From Nitrospirota bacterium (GTDB lineage: Bacteria; Nitrospirota; Nitrospiria; Nitrospirales; UBA8639), in NCBI GenBank assembly GCA_011088105.1, contig JAALKI010000004.1, positions 38,997 to 102,996 of the forward strand: a stretch of DNA of 64,000 nt, read 5' to 3'. A program made the translations under genes and the position numbers. Of this stretch, positions 50,640 to 59,700 are shown one piece after another; position 1 is the first letter of the stretch; the number at the start of each line of letters is the position of its first letter. Below the pieces are notes generated by a model. That model saw nothing but the letters and a program-made list of their open reading frames with translations. It did not search any database and was not told the origin of the DNA.

Positions 50640-50669
50640 AGTCTAGACAAGGGTGGGAGGCACTGTCAA
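50640..50669 (-). promoter_or_regulatory. Putative sigma70 promoter of the ffh operon
   Basis: Read on the minus strand, TTGACA (50669-50664) is followed after 18 bases by TAGACT (50645-50640). Transcription would start near 50633, about 40 bases before the ffh ATG. A -35-like TTGACA also lies on the plus strand at 50694-50699 and may serve the divergent DUF4321 gene. Confidence 0.45.
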
Positions 50670-50793
50670 GCGAAGCCGTTTTAGGAATTTTCCTTGACAT
50701 ATCAATGAGTTTACAGTACGTTTTCTAGAAGTTTACACCTAGAATTATTTTAGGACTTCTTCTGTTCTTTTTGATTACAAACGAGCGACGAGA

Positions 50794-51054
50794 ATGAAAC
50801 GTTCAGGGTTAACACTTTTAGGCTTTATCTTTGTCGGTGGGTTACTAGGAGGCGTACTTGGGGAAATCCTTCGCGTGTTTGCCCCAGCCGGCATGATTCA
50901 AGACATCTTTACCCAATCCGTATCCCCAGGATTAGACCCACCCTTTACCGTCAATTTGGTCTTGCTCAAGTTGACGATCGGGTTTATCTTCAAAATAAAT
51001 CTCCTGACGCTACTGGGAATATTCCTAGGTATTTACCTGTATAAAAACATTTAG
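50794..51054 (+). CDS. DUF4321 family small membrane protein
   Basis: An 86-residue inner-membrane protein with two hydrophobic segments (about residues 5-28 and 57-83). It has [24 protein letters not shown] followed by [27 protein letters not shown], the DUF4321 pattern. Function is unknown. It is divergent from ffh and its last four bases overlap the end of uvrB on the opposite strand. Confidence 0.85.
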   Translation: MKRSGLTLLGFIFVGGLLGGVLGEILRVFAPAGMIQDIFTQSVSPGLDPPFTVNLVLLKLTIGFIFKINLLTLLGIFLGIYLYKNI

Positions 51055-53048
51055 GAGCCAACCTGAAGTTCTTTTTTTCTGAGGCTCCGGATCTTATCAC
51101 GCAATTTCGCCGCCCGCTCAAACTCTAGCGCCTTCGCGGCAGCTTTCATCTCTTTTTCTAATGTCTCAATCACAGAATCAATGCCTCCGTCTACTGCAAA
51201 CGCCGCTTCTTCCTCTGCTGCAAGCGAAAACTCCAAATAATCTGCTTCGGCGATTTGATAGTCTAAATCATAAATGCGTTTTTTGATGGTCTCTGGAGTG
51301 ATGTGATGCGCAGCATTATAATCCGCTTGAATCTGCCGACGACGAGTCGTCTCCTCAAGGGTCACACGCATAGAGTCTGTGATGTGGTCTCCATACAAAA
51401 TAACCTTTCCCGCACTATTCCGCGCAGCCCGACCCGCCGTCTGAATTAGCGCCCGATGTCCACGTAAAAACCCTTCCTTGTCTGCATCCAACACGCCAAC
51501 AAGACTGACCTCAGGCAAATCGAGTCCTTCACGAAGCAAATTAATCCCCACCAACACATCAAACACACCTCGACGAAGATCTCGAATAATCTCCGCACGT
51601 TCGAGCGTTTTAATATCGGAATGAAGATAGCGCACCTTTATACCCATATCATGGTAATACTCCGTCAAATCTTCAGCCATCCGCTTGGTTAACGTCGTGA
51701 CAAGGACACGGCAATGCTGTGCAATGACCTCCTTAATCTCATTGAGCAAGTGATCCACCTGACCTTTGGCAGGCTTCACTTCTATAACTGGATCCATCAA
51801 CCCTGTTGGTCGGATAATCTGTTCGACAAGGGACGAACCAGCATGCTTCAACTCATACGGCCCTGGTGTCGCGGATATATACACCACCTGATTCATATAC
51901 CGTTCAAACTCTTGAAACATCAATGGCCGATTATCCAACGCCGAAGGCAATCGAAACCCATACTGGACCAGGCTCTGTTTTCGAGAATGATCGCCTTCGT
52001 ACATCCCACCAAACTGCGGCACGGTAACATGCGATTCATCGACAATCAGCAAAAAATCTTTGGGGAAATAATCCAGCAACGTCGGAGGTGCCTCGCCAGG
52101 GGACCGGCCACTCAAATGACGAGAATAATTTTCGATCCCATGGCAATATCCCATTGCACGAATCATCTCCAAATCAAACTTTGTCCGCTGCTCAATGCGT
52201 TGGGCCTCGAGTAATTGATTATGTCGACGAAAAAAGGCCACACGTTCGTCTAATTCATCTTCGATGCTGTCTAATGCCTGGTGGTATCGATCCGGGGCAA
52301 TGACATAATGGCTTTTAGGATAAATCGCAATTTTGGGCAGCTTATGAAGAGACGTACCTGTAAGGGGATCAGTCTCGTGAATTGCCTCGACTTCATCGCC
52401 AAACATCTCAAGGCGAATCGTATTCGAATCCGACGCTGCTGGAAAAATCTCAATCACATCGCCACGAACGCGAAATGTCCCACGTTGTAAATCGAGATCG
52501 TTTCGGGAATATTGAATCTCTACAAGCTTGGCAAGAATGGCTTCTCGCCGAATCTTCATCCCAACCTCAAGATACAATAACATGCCATGGTACACCTCAG
52601 GTGACCCCAAACCATAAATGCACGACACCGATGCGACAATGATAATGTCATTCCGTTCTAACAAGGCGGATGTCGCTGCATGACGCATCTGGTCAATCGT
52701 ATCGTTAATCGACGCATCCTTGGCGATATAGGTATCGGTCGTGGGGATATAGGCTTCGGGTTGATAGTAATCGTAATAACTCACGAAATACTCAACCGCA
52801 TTGTCAGGAAAGAAACTCTTAAATTCTTGATAGAGCTGCGCCGCCAAAGTTTTGTTGTGGACCACCACCAACGTCGGTTTTTGCACATTCGCAATGACAT
52901 TCGCCATCGTGAACGTCTTACCAGACCCGGTCACCCCCAGCAATACCTGATGCTTCTTCCCTTGGCACACACCCTCTGTCAGCGCAGGGATCGCTGTTTC
53001 TTGATCACCTTTAGGAATAAACTCTGAATGGAGAGAAAAATTCGGCAT
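51051..53048 (-). CDS. uvrB: UvrABC system protein B
   Basis: The damage-verifying helicase of nucleotide excision repair, 665 residues. [20 protein letters not shown] is the usual start. Walker A is [14 protein letters not shown]. The beta-hairpin [12 protein letters not shown] inserts in DNA. Helicase motifs include [10 protein letters not shown] and [14 protein letters not shown]. The C-terminal UVR domain ([26 protein letters not shown]) contacts UvrC. The ATG at 53048 fits homologues; an upstream frame start at 53129 adds 27 unsupported residues. Confidence 0.97.
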   Translation of the reverse strand: MPNFSLHSEFIPKGDQETAIPALTEGVCQGKKHQVLLGVTGSGKTFTMANVIANVQKPTLVVVHNKTLAAQLYQEFKSFFPDNAVEYFVSYYDYYQPEAYIPTTDTYIAKDASINDTIDQMRHAATSALLERNDIIIVASVSCIYGLGSPEVYHGMLLYLEVGMKIRREAILAKLVEIQYSRNDLDLQRGTFRVRGDVIEIFPAASDSNTIRLEMFGDEVEAIHETDPLTGTSLHKLPKIAIYPKSHYVIAPDRYHQALDSIEDELDERVAFFRRHNQLLEAQRIEQRTKFDLEMIRAMGYCHGIENYSRHLSGRSPGEAPPTLLDYFPKDFLLIVDESHVTVPQFGGMYEGDHSRKQSLVQYGFRLPSALDNRPLMFQEFERYMNQVVYISATPGPYELKHAGSSLVEQIIRPTGLMDPVIEVKPAKGQVDHLLNEIKEVIAQHCRVLVTTLTKRMAEDLTEYYHDMGIKVRYLHSDIKTLERAEIIRDLRRGVFDVLVGINLLREGLDLPEVSLVGVLDADKEGFLRGHRALIQTAGRAARNSAGKVILYGDHITDSMRVTLEETTRRRQIQADYNAAHHITPETIKKRIYDLDYQIAEADYLEFSLAAEEEAAFAVDGGIDSVIETLEKEMKAAAKALEFERAAKLRDKIRSLRKKELQVGS

Positions 53049-53316
53049 CGAAACACTCAACGCGTTAGTGTACCACAGTACATACAGGGAGCAAGACATC
53101 GGCAGGCCTGAACCACACCAGGACAACATATCTGATCAATGTATGGATAGGACATCCGATATGTCAGGAAACAGGAAGCGCAAAAGTCATAGAAGAAAAT
53201 CGCCATTCTCCACATCAATACCTCAGCATAACATTCAGTTGAATTGACCAAGGTGGCACTCTCGAAGTAAAAGAAACATCATGTCCCCTTTCTTGCAATA
53301 AGGAAATGGCCTGCTC

Positions 53317-55011
53317 ATGAAATCATCCTCGCCAGGATATCCAGAGAAATACCTCTCTCTGCCAATATTCCTCATGATCATCGTCATCACAAGCCTGCCG
53401 CAATTAACCTTTGGCGAGACCGGCCATGCGATAGTATCCTCCTCACAAGGAAAATTAGGTACCATTGAATTTCCCACATCAGGGTCAGCCCAAGCCCATC
53501 ACCAGTTTTTACAAGGCATCGCAGCATTGCATTCGTTTTGGTACGAAGAAGCCGTAGACGCATTCCAGCGCGCCACCACGATCGATCCGAATTTCGTGAT
53601 GGGTTATTGGGGGGAAGCCATGGCCCATAATCATCCGATCTGGAATGAGGAAAATCTCAATGAGGCACGAACGGCGCTTCAAGCGATTCCGAACGATTCG
53701 TCTTCAACTGAACGAGAACGCCGGTATCTTCATGCAGTCCGCACCTTGTTCGGAGAAGGCAACAAACTGTCACGAGACCGAGCATACGCAGCCGAAATGG
53801 AACAGCTCTCACGAGCATTCCCCAAAGACCAAGAAGCCTCATGTTTTTATGCGCTGTCTTTACTTGGACTTGCTACGCATTTTAATGACCAACCAAAGAT
53901 GCAAGAGAAATATCGCGTGCAGGCCGGTGCCATCACATTAGCCATCGCTCGAATCAATCCCGATCATCCATGCGCCGCCCATTATACAATCCATGCCTTT
54001 GACGACCCAATCCACGCAAGCTTAGCCCTCCCACAAGCACGTCGCTATGCCCAAATTGCTCCAGGAGCACATCATGCACAACACATGCCTGCCCATATTT
54101 TCATTCAACTCGGAATGTGGGACGAAGCAGCGGCCTCGAACAAAGCCGGCTGGGAACATTCTAAAATCTGGGTGGCGAAAGAGAATTTGCCGTTATCGCT
54201 TCAAGATTATCATAGCCTCTATTGGTTGCTGTACGCGTATCTTCAGCAAGGCTGTTATGAAGAGGCAAAGGCGGTGTTATCACAAAAACAACAGGATATG
54301 ATTCAGGCTCAATCCCAGCACCAAACACAAACCCATGGCTACACCCGAAGAGTCAGCCGATATTATGACAAGATGGTAGCGGCATACATTGTGGAAACTG
54401 AACAATGGGACGAAGCTCACAAGTCTTGGGACGTCGGCAGCTATCAATTTGGCAAAAAGTACGCATTACCAGCAGCATATCTTCGAGGATTGGTTCAAAG
54501 CCTGCACAGTCTTCACGCCGATGCTGGCACTCATCTAGATCATAGTGAATTCGAATCGATATTTCAGAAAGATATTATGAAATCTCGAAAATCCGTCGTT
54601 TCTCGAACCTGGCGTTTGCAACTCATGGCGTTAAGAGCTGTCATCCAAGGAAGTCACGCTGAATCTATCACCCTGCTGGATCAAGCCGTTAAGTTAGAAG
54701 AGCAACTCCCGCCGCCTTCGGGGCCACCAAGTCTCATCAAACCTACACATGAATTGTCTGGCGAAGTTCTGCTTTTCATGGATAAGCCAGCAGAAGCACA
54801 ACGACATTTCGAACAAGCCCTTGTGTGGCATACTAATCGGGCACGGTCACTCCTTGGCCTGGCACGAGCAGCTGCTCGAAGTGGAGAAATCAACACGGCA
54901 CGTATCGCCTACTCCACTCTTTTGAACATCTGGCACCAAGCCGACTCGGACCGCCCCGAACTCCACGAAGCCAAACAGTTTCTCCAACAAACGACTCAAA
55001 CCTCGAAGTAA
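53317..55011 (+). CDS. Secreted TPR-repeat protein of unknown function
   Basis: A 564-residue protein with a signal peptide (FLMIIVITSLPQLTFGE) and many tetratricopeptide-like helical pairs (GIAALHSFWYEEAVDAFQRATTIDPNF, WDEAAASNKAGW, EALVWH-like segments at the end). It carries a histidine-rich stretch, GAHHAQHMPAHIFIQLG, typical of this family of large exported TPR proteins and possibly metal-binding. It is probably periplasmic or outer-membrane-associated. Nothing in the neighbourhood reveals a partner. Confidence 0.8.
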   Translation: MKSSSPGYPEKYLSLPIFLMIIVITSLPQLTFGETGHAIVSSSQGKLGTIEFPTSGSAQAHHQFLQGIAALHSFWYEEAVDAFQRATTIDPNFVMGYWGEAMAHNHPIWNEENLNEARTALQAIPNDSSSTERERRYLHAVRTLFGEGNKLSRDRAYAAEMEQLSRAFPKDQEASCFYALSLLGLATHFNDQPKMQEKYRVQAGAITLAIARINPDHPCAAHYTIHAFDDPIHASLALPQARRYAQIAPGAHHAQHMPAHIFIQLGMWDEAAASNKAGWEHSKIWVAKENLPLSLQDYHSLYWLLYAYLQQGCYEEAKAVLSQKQQDMIQAQSQHQTQTHGYTRRVSRYYDKMVAAYIVETEQWDEAHKSWDVGSYQFGKKYALPAAYLRGLVQSLHSLHADAGTHLDHSEFESIFQKDIMKSRKSVVSRTWRLQLMALRAVIQGSHAESITLLDQAVKLEEQLPPPSGPPSLIKPTHELSGEVLLFMDKPAEAQRHFEQALVWHTNRARSLLGLARAAARSGEINTARIAYSTLLNIWHQADSDRPELHEAKQFLQQTTQTSK

Positions 55012-55242
55012 CACCATTTCGGTGTTTCGTCCTTAACAAAGGAGGTCTTGTTTCGAACGACTCTCAACTATTCCGGAGATTGTAAGCTGCCTCTCTCCTC
55101 CAAGCACTATTCCAAATGCACCTGTACTTTTTTCTAAAGGTGGGCTAGCATTTGTAGGTGATTCACGCACGAACTGAAAAAGCCTCACGGTTAAAGTATC
55201 CTATTCAAAGACCATAACACTTCTAAATAATCAGAGAACTCC

Positions 55243-56541
55243 ATGACTGACCCGACAATTACCTGTCCAAACTGCAAAACAGACATTAAACTCACCGAAT
55301 CGCTTGCAGCGCCCCTCATTGAAACCACCAAGCGAGACTTCGAAACACGACTGGCACAAAAAGACGCTGACTTTGCCAAACGCGAACAGACCCTTCGTAG
55401 CCAAGAAGAAGCCCTTGCCAAGGCCAAAGGACAGCAAGACAGTCAGATTGCTGAACAACTGAAAGTAGAACGCGCCAAAATCGCCGAAGATGAAGCCAAG
55501 AAAGCAAAGGTTGCCCTCTCCAATGACCTAGAGCAAAAAGCCAAAGAACTCGACGAACTACGCACTGTCATACAACAACGGGACGAAAAACTCGCCGAAG
55601 CACAAAAAACACAAGTGGAATATCTCCAAAAGCAACGCGAGCTGGAAGATACCAAACGCGAGTTAGACCTCACCGTGGAAAAACGCATCCAGGAAGGTCT
55701 CACGGTCACGCGGGATCAGGCTAAAAAAGAAGTGGAGGAAGCTCTAAAGTTCAAGGTCATGGAAAAAGAACAGACCATCCTGGCTATGCAGAAAAAGATT
55801 GAAGAACTTAATCGAAAAGCCGAACAAGGCTCACAACAACTCCAAGGGGAAGTACAAGAACTCGAACTCGAAGCCCTTCTCACCACCAAATTCCCATCCG
55901 ACCAGGTCATGCCTGTTCCCAAAGGCGAACATGGCGGCGATGTTCTCCATCGTGTCGTCAACGCATTTGGCCAACCCTGCGGGACCATGCTCTGGGAATC
56001 TAAACGCACGAAAAACTGGAGCGATGGCTGGCTTACCAAACTAAGAGACGATCAACGGGCCGCCAAAGCAGAAATCGCCATTATGATCAGCCAGGCTTTA
56101 CCAAAAGATGTAGAGAGCTTTGAATTCATCGATGGAGTGTGGGTCGTCCATCCCAAGATGACTCTACCTGTGGCTTTCATGCTTCGCCAGTCACTCCTCG
56201 AAGTTGCCTTGGTGCGGCAAGCATCCGAAGGGCAACAAACCAAGATGGAAATGGTCTACCAATATTTGATGGGGCCCCGTTTCCGTCAACGGGTCGAAGC
56301 TTTGGCAGAAGCCTTTACAACAATGCAGGACGAGTTGAACAAAGAACGGAAAGTCATAACCAAGCAATGGGCCAAACGAGAAGAACAAATCGACCGCGTT
56401 ATGAACGCCACCGTGGGCATGTACGGCGATCTCCAAGGCATCGCCGGCCAATCCCTCCAGGAAATCGAAGGCCTGGAACTCCAGGCTCTAGAAGCACCAA
56501 AAGATAAACAAGACGAAACAGTCGGAAAGTTATTTGAGTAA
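55243..56541 (+). CDS. DUF2130 protein: zinc-ribbon, coiled coil and nuclease-like domain
   Basis: A 432-residue protein. A short zinc-ribbon-like start (TCPNCK, C8 and C11) leads to a long coiled coil (about 25-200). A C-terminal DUF2130 domain follows with E210, GGDV (D233) and LWESKRTKNW (E252, K254). That pattern fits the PD-(D/E)xK nuclease-like fold predicted for the family. Function is unproven. Homologues have been associated with DNA binding and stress. A wide non-coding tract follows. Confidence 0.88.
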   Translation: MTDPTITCPNCKTDIKLTESLAAPLIETTKRDFETRLAQKDADFAKREQTLRSQEEALAKAKGQQDSQIAEQLKVERAKIAEDEAKKAKVALSNDLEQKAKELDELRTVIQQRDEKLAEAQKTQVEYLQKQRELEDTKRELDLTVEKRIQEGLTVTRDQAKKEVEEALKFKVMEKEQTILAMQKKIEELNRKAEQGSQQLQGEVQELELEALLTTKFPSDQVMPVPKGEHGGDVLHRVVNAFGQPCGTMLWESKRTKNWSDGWLTKLRDDQRAAKAEIAIMISQALPKDVESFEFIDGVWVVHPKMTLPVAFMLRQSLLEVALVRQASEGQQTKMEMVYQYLMGPRFRQRVEALAEAFTTMQDELNKERKVITKQWAKREEQIDRVMNATVGMYGDLQGIAGQSLQEIEGLELQALEAPKDKQDETVGKLFE

Positions 56542-56710
56542 TATTTCTGTGGGTTCTTAACATTTACGAAATGTCGTGAAGACCGATCTGAGAGTATGGC
56601 ATTGCATAATCTAGTTGATTTCAAAATGAAACATGTTATGACAAGACTTAACTCTATTGTCCCTAGACCTAGATTGCTACTACTTTGTGGATAAAAGCAT
56701 GAAAAGTTCA

Positions 56711-56932
56711 TTAAAGCAGAGAGGCTACGACCTTCCAAATAAAGTCAGAGCAAGAAGACTCCTTCAATTGAACAAGCCTTGCTTCCAAGTTATGCGAAAT
56801 CGCAGGTAAAGCACCTGTGTGAGTTGGGATGCTGCCATCCTCGAAATTGAGTCCACCCATAAAATAATAATCTTTTGGCAAAAGGTGGACGATGGCCGAG
56901 GAACCTAAAAAGTCAAAAATAGTGTCATAGGG
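56711..56932 (-). pseudogene. Coding remnant abutting a dispersed repeat
   Basis: About 70 codons open on the minus strand with protein-like composition (segments such as FLGSSAIVHLLPKDYYFMGG and PALPAIS-like GALPAISHNLEARLV), ending in TAA at 56711-56713. There is no plausible start with a ribosome site; the frame is closed by a TGA inside repeat A at 56933-56935. It looks like the C-terminal piece of a gene cut off by the repeat. The family is not recognised. A chance open frame is not excluded. Confidence 0.35.
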
Positions 56933-56979
56933 TCAAGTCTAGTTTTATATGTTTAAGACCCGCAGCAACTTCATTGAAG
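56928..56979 (+). repeat. Dispersed repeat, copy A
   Basis: TAGGGTCAAGTCTAGTTTTA followed by TATGTTTAAGACCCGCAGCAAC. It shares the core GTCAAGTCTAGTTTTATAT with copy B (61382) and, with two changes, copy C (63816), and the trailing CAGCAA with copy C (AGCAA with B and D). It lies between the coding remnant and the decayed sixA copy. Confidence 0.75.
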
Positions 56980-57041
56980 CCATCATTGATTCTCTTTTAT
57001 TAGTGTGAGCAGCAGGTAAATATTTCTTGGTTTCTACAACG

Positions 57042-57266
57042 ATAAAAACTTTGCACCTCGTTCGGCACACCAAATCTTCTTGGAATAATGCAACCCATCT
57101 GATCATGATCGTCCCTTAACCGCCAGAGGAGAGCAAGATGCGTCTCGAATGAGAAACCGCTTATAACGACGAGAGCCTCAGCCAACAATTATTATTTCGA
57201 GCTCTGCCGTCCGTGTTCAAACCATCGCGACTATTCTGGCCAATAGCATTTGGTTATTCCGAATAA
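57042..57266 (+). pseudogene. Decayed copy of the sixA-like phosphatase gene
   Basis: The region aligns base for base with the first 225 bases or so of the intact gene at 63298. The start codon has become ATA, LVRH is still readable, a one-base deletion near 57108 shifts the frame, and TAA at 57164-57166 stops it. Long identical stretches remain (ATTATTATTTCGAGCTC, GAAACCGCTTA). Similarity ends near 57266, about half-way through the gene. This is a truncated, frameshifted duplicate and makes no functional protein. Confidence 0.85.
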
Positions 57267-57435
57267 GGTAACTCCACTTCTTTTTTCTCTAAAGTCCGGA
57301 CGTTATAAAAAAGCTTTTACTATGTCTTTGCTTGATAACCATTTGGGGCTGAAGTAGAGTGGGTTGTTCCCTTTCGTCCATTGGTCTTTCTTATCTTTCC
57401 CAGGAGACTTTTCACTGAGGAATTGTTGAGACTCC
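57267..57435. other. Unassigned stretch after the sixA remnant
   Basis: About 170 bases separating the decayed phosphatase copy from the next gene. No gene, hairpin terminator or repeat is recognised. The interval from 56542 to 56710 upstream of the coding remnant is likewise empty, apart from a DnaA-like nonamer at 56686-56694. Confidence 0.4.
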
Positions 57436-58179
57436 ATGCCTGACACCCCCCAAAATGGAGAATCTGGAATTGTTCAATGGTTAATCAAGGAATATGGTTT
57501 TGCCACGGCAGGAGGAGTCCTCATCGTTGTCGTTGGAATATTTTGGGGTGGCACACATCTCCTTGCAGATCCCGGAGGTTCTGTCAAAGTCTTATGGGGA
57601 TTGATTGAATATACAAAGGAAGGCACACCTTCGACAGATACCAGCTCCACAGATTCAACAAATGCCTGTCAACAAGAGCTTGACACGATAAAGAAGTCAA
57701 CCGCGCAGCTGAGCAAACAGGTTGAGGCTTGTACCGCTGAATTGAGTAGCTCAATCCCAATTTTAGACATCGGGGTAGCAACCGGGGAAAAGGTTCCGAA
57801 AGAAGAGATTCCTGAGCACCTTCGTCAGCTTGCCGATCGCGATAAAGAACTTCGGAAATACGAAACGAGCTTTGCGTTTAAGCTATTTAAGTTGGAACGA
57901 GCTGTTCGGGATCGTGGTGGGTCGATCAATGTCTCAATAGACAGCCAGGACAGGCATTCAGATTATCGGTTGATTCAACAAGTTCTCCAAGAGATCGGGC
58001 ACTTTTTCGGGTCCATCGATGGAGCTTCGCAGAATACTTACAACGCGCTGAAGGCCTATCAAGAGACATATAATCAACAAGTGGAAGAGGAGTTTCGTTT
58101 CAAACAACTTGGCTACTTGGGGTATGGCACTTTAGAATCCATCAGGAGTACCAAGCGCATGCGGGAACGTAACTCCTGA
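57436..58179 (+). CDS. Membrane-anchored coiled-coil protein of unknown function
   Basis: A 247-residue protein with one membrane segment near the start (FATAGGVLIVVVGIFWGG, about 21-38), an acidic Ser/Thr-rich linker, a short coiled coil (about 78-100) and a helical C-terminal region. The final part (VLQEIGHFF...YNALKAYQETYN...LGYLGYGTLESI) is loosely like a peptidoglycan-binding-domain repeat. It could therefore anchor the membrane to the wall. This likeness is weak. It lies in the repeat-rich accessory tract. Confidence 0.55.
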   Translation: MPDTPQNGESGIVQWLIKEYGFATAGGVLIVVVGIFWGGTHLLADPGGSVKVLWGLIEYTKEGTPSTDTSSTDSTNACQQELDTIKKSTAQLSKQVEACTAELSSSIPILDIGVATGEKVPKEEIPEHLRQLADRDKELRKYETSFAFKLFKLERAVRDRGGSINVSIDSQDRHSDYRLIQQVLQEIGHFFGSIDGASQNTYNALKAYQETYNQQVEEEFRFKQLGYLGYGTLESIRSTKRMRERNS

Positions 58180-58270
58180 TGAGGGCGCCTGAACTTCCAT
58201 ACACCTTCATACTCAAGATTCTTAAAACCTGTTGTGAATAAATCTGTCACCTAATTAAGAGGATAAGACC

Positions 58271-58636
58271 TTGCCAAAACTCATTAAACAACCTTCTGTG
58301 ATCAGCGCTGCAGGGAATAAGCCCAAACGGATTGAAGAATACGCCGGACGTGTTTCAACAAAAGATGAGTCAATGAGTATCGCGAGAATGGTTTCCCCCC
58401 AAGGCTGGGTGGAGCCGGGGCAACGTCCGGGCTTTACAGAGACAACAGTCGTCTTGAAAGGGATGCTCAGAATAGAATACGAAGATGGTGTGATCGACCT
58501 GCGTGCCGGACAATCGATCATATGTTCGCCTGGCGAATGGATTCGGTACAGTTCCCCTGAAGAAGGTGGGGCGGAATATGTAGCGGTCTGCGTGCCAGCG
58601 TTTTCGCCCGACACAGTCCATCGTGATCCAGAGTAA
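58271..58636 (+). CDS. Cupin-domain protein
   Basis: A 121-residue single-domain cupin. The barrel contains PGFTETTVVLKGMLRIEYEDGVIDLRAGQSIICSPGEWIRY, a variant of the two cupin motifs. The usual histidines of motif 1 are largely replaced, so metal binding is uncertain. Translation starts at TTG 58271, with AGAGG upstream. A minus-strand frame covers the same bases but has no family pattern. Role unknown; it may bind a small ligand or sugar. Confidence 0.75.
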   Translation: MPKLIKQPSVISAAGNKPKRIEEYAGRVSTKDESMSIARMVSPQGWVEPGQRPGFTETTVVLKGMLRIEYEDGVIDLRAGQSIICSPGEWIRYSSPEEGGAEYVAVCVPAFSPDTVHRDPE

Positions 58637-58702
58637 TTCCATGCACATGCATTAAAGAATAAAGGGGACAAATTTTTTGTTGGAGCCAAGCCAATTGACT
58701 AG

Positions 58703-58719
58703 CACCTAGCGTCTAGGTG
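58703..58719. terminator. Small perfect hairpin after the cupin gene
   Basis: CACCTAG, loop CGT, CTAGGTG: seven perfectly paired bases on each arm. A pyrimidine-rich TCTCCTCCC follows, not a T run, so an intrinsic terminator is only possible. About 40 bases upstream (58664) is AAAGGGGACAAATTTTTT, a string similar to motifs flanking REP-type mobile repeats. Confidence 0.3.
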
Positions 58720-58884
58720 TCTCCTCCCTTTGGCATGGCTGAGAAGCGCAGCCGACTTCGGAATAAGAAAAGGCCAGAGCTTACTTTGTGCATTGAGAGA
58801 AACGACATCAGATTTGTATCCATCGACGTCTGTCAATGCATAATTTCATTCCTCGAGAGGAACCCATTTTGAAGGAATCTATAA

Positions 58885-59253
58885 ATGGTATGGCAAGCCC
58901 TCGCAGATTTGGTGTTGCTTCTTCATTTGGGCTTTGTCGTCTTTGTTGTGATAGGTGGTTTTCTAGCCATTCGATGGCAGTGGCTTCCCTGGCTTCATCT
59001 TCCCGCTGTCTTGTGGGGTTCCACTCTTGAGTTTGGCGGGTGGATTTGTCCTCTGACTCCGCTTGAAAATTGGCTGAGACAGGCCAGCGGTGAAGCCGGA
59101 TATACCGGAGGATTTATCGAGCACTATGGTTTGTCATTACTCTATCCGGAAGACCTCACGACTCAGATTCAACTGTTCTTAGGTCTGGGCGTCATCCTTA
59201 TCAATGGGGCTGCTTATGCTTTTGTGTTTTGGCACAGGACCAGCAAGAGTTAA
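58885..59253 (+). CDS. DUF2784 family membrane protein
   Basis: A 122-residue inner-membrane protein with four hydrophobic stretches. LADLVLLLHLGFVVFVVIGG, WLPWLHLPAVLWG and GWICPLTPLENWLRQASGEAGY match DUF2784. IEHYGLSLLYPEDLT follows near residue 79. Function is unknown; conserved His, Cys and Pro residues suggest a redox or transport role, but this is a guess. GAAGGA lies about eight bases before the ATG. Confidence 0.85.
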   Translation: MVWQALADLVLLLHLGFVVFVVIGGFLAIRWQWLPWLHLPAVLWGSTLEFGGWICPLTPLENWLRQASGEAGYTGGFIEHYGLSLLYPEDLTTQIQLFLGLGVILINGAAYAFVFWHRTSKS

Positions 59254-59298
59254 GGCGCAGAAGAAAAGAAATCATGCCCTGTTTTACAGAACATTGCA

Positions 59299-59333
59299 TT
59301 AGGGTCAGGGCTTGAATCATGTATCTACTTTTC
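59299..59333 (+). repeat. Dispersed repeat, divergent copy E
   Basis: TTAGGGTCAGGGCTTGAATC followed by ATGTATCTACTTTTC. It shares the frame GGTCA-GG-CTTG-TCATGTAT with copy D (62942) and more loosely with A-C. It is shorter than the other copies. Confidence 0.45.
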
Positions 59334-59455
59334 CACATGCCTAGCCCGTCTTCAGTAAAGAAACTATTTTCTGCTAGAATTACCTTCAGAGGATAATTCT
59401 ATATCTCATCCTCACAATCGCATCTTCATTATTCCCTTCTTCCAGGAGGTGCACT

Positions 59456-59587
59456 ATGTCCATCTACGTCAGCTTAGTGAACCTTATCCACGAAGGGCTC
59501 ATGACCATGAAAGAAAGAGACATGCACCGAGCCGACACGATCAAGCAAAATAAAGAGGTCGGGAATCTTTTTTTGACTTTCAATTAG
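59456..59587 (+). pseudogene. Truncated GYD-family protein gene
   Basis: A 43-codon frame with a strong AGGAGGT site four bases before ATG. It begins MSIYVSLVNLIHEGL and continues through ADTIKQNKEVGNLFLTFN. This follows the N-terminal half of GYD-domain proteins, which usually start with a similar YVSLVNxTxxG run and reach about 90-110 residues. Translation ends in TAG where the family continues. No downstream remainder was found. It could be expressed as a short peptide, but a broken gene is more likely. Confidence 0.55.
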
Positions 59588-59700
59588 CAAGCAAAATGAT
59601 TCTGGACCCCATTTTTGTGCCCCTATCTATATGCTCTCGTATTTCTAAGAAGAAGACTCTCATTTGAGTATCCGGTGCGTTTGACAATCCTTCAATTTTT

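Noticed and set aside
58255..58689. Minus-strand frame of 144 codons across the cupin gene
   Set aside because: The plus-strand frame has a cupin domain pattern and a ribosome site; the minus frame has neither.
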